A program made the position numbers and the translations under genes. The notes under the pieces were generated by a model. The model ran no database searches. It worked only from the letters and a program-made list of their open reading frames with translations, and was not told where the DNA came from. From Gammaproteobacteria bacterium (GTDB lineage: Bacteria > Pseudomonadota > Gammaproteobacteria > GCA-001735895), in assembly GCA_003231795.1 (NCBI GenBank), contig QIJI01000478.1, positions 1-13,782 on the forward strand: a stretch of DNA of 13,782 nucleotides, in the 5' to 3' direction. Of the stretch, positions 12,617 to 13,782 are shown in pieces; positions within the stretch are counted from its first letter, which is position 1; the number at the start of each line of letters is the position of its first letter.

Positions 12617-13782
12617 TGCAAATTATCGGCCAACCTGCGATCCATCAGGCGCAACATTGACAGGTAAGCACGGGTATTTTCCTTGAAATGGGCAAGATAG
12701 GCTGAATGCACCGGTTTGGCCGCCGGTAATTTCACCGTCAGAGGGTCGCGATGTACTCCGTTTACACGAAATTCATAATGCAAGTGAGGGCCGGTAACGA
12801 GGCCTGAACTACCGACATAAGCGATAATCTGACCCTGTTTGACTTTCTTGCCCCTGCGAATACCGCTCGCATAACCTTGCAAATGAGCATAGGCAGTGGT
12901 GTAGCGACCACCGTGCTGTATAACTACCAGGCGTCCGTAGGCACCTTTGTTGCCCGCAAACACTACCTTGCCGTCGCCAGCAGCACGTACCGGGGTACCC
13001 CTTGCCGCGGCGTAGTCGACACCTTTGTGTGATCGCCATTTGGCCAGTACCGGGTGCCAGCGATTTTTACTGAAACGCGAACTGATGCGGGAGAATTTCA
13101 CCGGGCTGCGCAGGAAGGCCTTGCGCATACTCTTGCCTTCGGGCGTGAAATAGTCGCTGTCGCCTTTGGGGTCGGTATAGTAGGCTGCACGATAGACTTT
13201 CCCGTCATTGATGAATTCGGCGGATAAGATACGGCCGTTACGAATCTTGACGCCATCTTTAAAAAGCTCCTCGTAGACAACGCCAAATCGATCACCTTTA
13301 CGAATATCGAGCGAAAAGTCGATATCCCAGGCGAAAATCGCAACCAGGTCCATAATGATCTTTTCGTCGATATCGGCATTAGCAGCGGCGGCGAACAAAG
13401 AATCTTCAATGACGCCTTCACGGTAGACCGGGTATGCGTCGAGCTGATAATTGATAATCTGACTGGTAAAAGATAGATCTTCGGTTCGCTGAATGTGCAG
13501 GGTGCGCGTGATATCCGGAATGAATTTCATCTGGCGCAGATTTTGTGCCTCATCCAGCAGCAACTCGATCTTTTGCCCCGGCTGGATGTAACGTAGCTTT
13601 TTAGTCTGCTCATTCAGTCTCGCAATCTCGTACGTGGTGGACGGGTCAATGCCCTGTTTGGAGAATATCGACGCCAGCGTGTCCCCGGATTTAATCGTGA
13701 TCGATTTCCATGGGCTGCTATTAATTTCAGCGGCGGCCTGTTGTATATCCACCGCAGCAGGTGTAATTGGCTCGGGCAAGCT
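12613..13782 (-). CDS. M23 peptidoglycan DD-metalloendopeptidase, MepM-like (5' end cut off)
   Basis: These enzymes cut peptide cross-links in peptidoglycan so that new strands can be inserted. The frame runs off the right edge with no stop, so the N-terminus (signal or membrane anchor) is missing; 389 residues are visible, and the codon at 13777-13779 (TTG) is probably internal. Counting from it, an OapA/LysM-like segment (about 24-75, WKSITIKSGDTLASIF) precedes a Csd3-like middle domain (about 85-210) and the M23 domain (about 225-350). The zinc and catalytic residues are intact: H251 and D255 in SHKGVDYA, H299 in YAHLQG, and H332/H334 in GPHLHYEF. This is the E. coli MepM (YebA) layout. 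The stop overlaps anmK by 4 bp. In Pseudomonas the same pair sits beside erpA. Confidence 0.94.
   Translation of the reverse strand, partial: SLPEPITPAAVDIQQAAAEINSSPWKSITIKSGDTLASIFSKQGIDPSTTYEIARLNEQTKKLRYIQPGQKIELLLDEAQNLRQMKFIPDITRTLHIQRTEDLSFTSQIINYQLDAYPVYREGVIEDSLFAAAANADIDEKIIMDLVAIFAWDIDFSLDIRKGDRFGVVYEELFKDGVKIRNGRILSAEFINDGKVYRAAYYTDPKGDSDYFTPEGKSMRKAFLRSPVKFSRISSRFSKNRWHPVLAKWRSHKGVDYAAARGTPVRAAGDGKVVFAGNKGAYGRLVVIQHGGRYTTAYAHLQGYASGIRRGKKVKQGQIIAYVGSSGLVTGPHLHYEFRVNGVHRDPLTVKLPAAKPVHSAYLAHFKENTRAYLSMLRLMDRRLADNLQ

Noticed and set aside
13777..13779. TTG as the true start of the M23 peptidase gene
   Set aside because: The frame stays open to the window edge, and the visible protein lacks the signal or membrane anchor expected for this family, so the start is most likely outside the window.

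Overview
This window looks like an ordinary chromosomal core region of a gammaproteobacterium. The protein sequences and gene order resemble Pseudomonas and related groups: an apbC/dcd pair, rppH-ptsP, hemJ facing argC, and argC-DUF6776-bactofilin-erpA next to anmK and an M23 peptidase. Base composition is moderate (about half GC), and dispersed REP-like palindromes lie between genes. The genus cannot be fixed by eye. Two genes are cut by the window edges: apbC/mrp on the left and the M23 endopeptidase on the right. No rRNA, tRNA, CRISPR array, insertion sequence or phage gene was seen.

Layout. (1) 1-759: the 3' part of apbC/mrp, an iron-sulfur carrier ATPase. (2) 826-3305: a three-gene island, with pirin and a quinone/azo reductase (azoR) translationally coupled on the minus strand and a LysR regulator transcribed divergently. 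It lies between apbC and dcd, which I recall as neighbours in Pseudomonas. (3) 3411-7030: dcd, rppH and ptsP on the plus strand, covering pyrimidine nucleotide supply, mRNA 5'-end processing and the nitrogen phosphotransferase system. (4) 7028-7143: a cluster of REP-like hairpins between the convergent ptsP and hemJ. (5) 7180-7602: hemJ (haem synthesis) on the minus strand, divergent from argC. (6) 7763-10384: argC, a membrane coiled-coil DUF6776-type protein, a bactofilin and erpA on the plus strand, tightly packed. (7) 10620-13782: an outer-membrane beta-barrel gene, anmK and the M23 endopeptidase gene on the minus strand.

How the genes relate. ApbC and ErpA, at opposite ends, both deliver Fe-S clusters. 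The bactofilin, its coiled-coil membrane neighbour, AnmK (peptidoglycan sugar recycling) and the M23 endopeptidase form a loose cell-envelope group. Pirin, azoR and LysR look like a small electrophile/quinone-response unit with its own regulator.

Five of the thirteen genes with a visible start appear to use GTG or TTG. The most unusual material is intergenic: a four-unit 14-bp tandem repeat that begins inside the erpA stop codon, a repeated 25-bp element of which one copy forms a long hairpin just upstream of the hemJ ribosome binding site, phased TGCTA motifs between azoR and lysR, twin palindromes upstream of dcd, and a perfect TATAAT so close to rppH that its transcript would be nearly leaderless. 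I see no clear previously undescribed multi-gene system.
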